Assembly (NCBI GenBank): GCA_029582155.1
Contig: CM055895.1
Span: forward strand, 20,509,004-20,573,003
Length of the DNA: 64,000 nt
Direction: 5' to 3'
Source of the DNA: Panopea generosa
Lineage: Eukaryota > Mollusca > Bivalvia > Adapedonta > Hiatellidae
Positions 63,114-64,000 of the stretch are shown piece after piece. A model generated the notes under the pieces. The model searched no databases. It was given only the letters and a program-made list of their open reading frames with translations, and had not been told where the DNA came from. Made by a program: the position numbers and the translations under genes. How positions within the stretch are numbered: the stretch's first letter is position 1; each line of letters begins with the position of its first letter.

Positions 63114-63147
63114 GTAAGTCATTGCCCACCATTGCTATGAAATGTCT

Positions 63148-63240
63148 TTTTAATGACACTGTATTTTAATGACACTGTATTTTAATAACACTGTATTTTA
63201 TTGACACTGTATTTTAATGACACTGTATTTTAATGACACA
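63148..63240 (+). repeat. Short tandem repeat, 18-bp unit
   Basis: About five units of TTTTAATGACACTGTATT directly after the second DOMON exon. The rest of the right edge (63241-64000) is AT-rich with a GGCGGGTGGTCG patch near 63293 and a GACATGACATGACATACTGACA run near 63550. I see no further exon. Confidence 0.75.
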
Positions 63241-64000
63241 AGTTAAAAGTTTAGTAGAAAAAACTTACACCATGTCTGACTGGCTGAGCGGGTAGGCGGG
63301 TGGTCGTTCTGTCCGTCTCTTGTCACAAACATTTGTGTTAAGAGGCTAAGTATTAGGATTAGAAATTAGTTAGAATATGAATGATTGCTCATTAAATACA
63401 AAATAAACAATGAATGTCTGTCTGTACAGGAAGTCTTTGTCTTGCATGTAAGTCCTTCCTTTATACACAGATCTCTTTCAACTTTCCATAGATGTTGCCC
63501 ATGACTTGATTATGTTTGGAATAAAAGATTAAGGTTTGTTATTGTTTCATGACATGACATGACATACTGACACGACTGATCTATTCAAAATTCTCTTGTC
63601 ATGGAGCAAGAAGATTTTGATTATATCAGTCAAAGCTGTTTGAAAATCATGCCTAAAAATTTTGTCAATGATACTTCTCTGATATACCTTGATAGATAAA
63701 CAAATGGGAAGTTAAATCTGCTTAATCATAACAGCTCTAGTTATTCATACATTAACAAAAGCTTTTAAGATCATTCTCACAAATTCAAAAAAAAAATTAG
63801 TTTTATATAAGTTACGATGATGCACCTTTTAACATAAAACTATATTTCCATAAGGTGTTTACTTTAATACCTTAATAACTTGGACAAATAGCTTTGCACT
63901 CTTGTTTTTTATTTATTATTTTAAAAAAGTCACAAGCTTTTTCCTTCAAAAAGCTCTTATTATTTCATCAAATATCTTTATCATGTAGAACAATTTCGGA

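Noticed and set aside
61750-61960. Possible functional tRNA gene on the minus strand
   Set aside because: The A- and B-box-like parts are good, but the sequence continues into a shared SINE body, and two other copies exist at 46715 and 55350.

Overview
The window is animal nuclear DNA: AT-rich, intron-dense, with spliced exons bounded by AG/GT, tRNA-derived SINE-like copies, MITE-like inverted repeats and very large minisatellites. The interspersed repeats look like those common in bivalve molluscs: a pearl/Helentron-type element starting ATACCCCCGACAAACGAAG with a core of about 147-bp tandem units, and tRNA-derived SINEs. My best guess is a bivalve, but that is inference; no species is named.

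One gene on the plus strand explains all convincing coding sequence. I can place 30 internal exons between 541 and 63113 (about 6.7 kb of coding sequence, about 2,230 residues). Neither the start nor the stop codon is in the window. In order they are EGF-like exons (541-660, 8804-8936, 9609-9772), one PAN/apple-like exon placed between two halves of an EGF module (6386-6613), 24 consecutive single-exon PAN/apple-like modules (12289-60943), and two exons that together give most of a DOMON domain (61529-61710, 63049-63113). Splice phases agree across every junction. All 25 PAN exons are phase 1-1, and all 25 carry a C-x3-C-x5-C core. The product should be a very large extracellular, disulfide-rich adhesive or ligand-binding protein. 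DOMON proteins often continue into a cytochrome b561 or other membrane part, so a membrane anchor or redox domain may lie beyond the right edge; this is not visible here.

The other 90 percent is intron, much of it minisatellite: about 21 bp units (2000-5340), 39 bp (9785-10735), 70 bp then 54 bp (12541-14350), 42/41 bp (27055-28925), 45 bp (33380-36230), 27 bp (42195-43200), 54 bp (43920-44215), 74 bp (48270-50760) and 55 bp (56275-59514). The most unusual observation is that several arrays contain or overlap real splice sites. The 70-bp array repeats the last part of a PAN exon plus its 5' splice site. The 55-bp array repeats the 3' splice site plus the first coding bases of the next PAN exon about 59 times. 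The 45-bp array runs up to, and resembles, the acceptor of PAN12. The 27-bp array is a field of CAG|GTAGGT donor look-alikes just downstream of a real donor. Nearly all long open frames in the window are stop-free readings of these arrays and are not separate genes.
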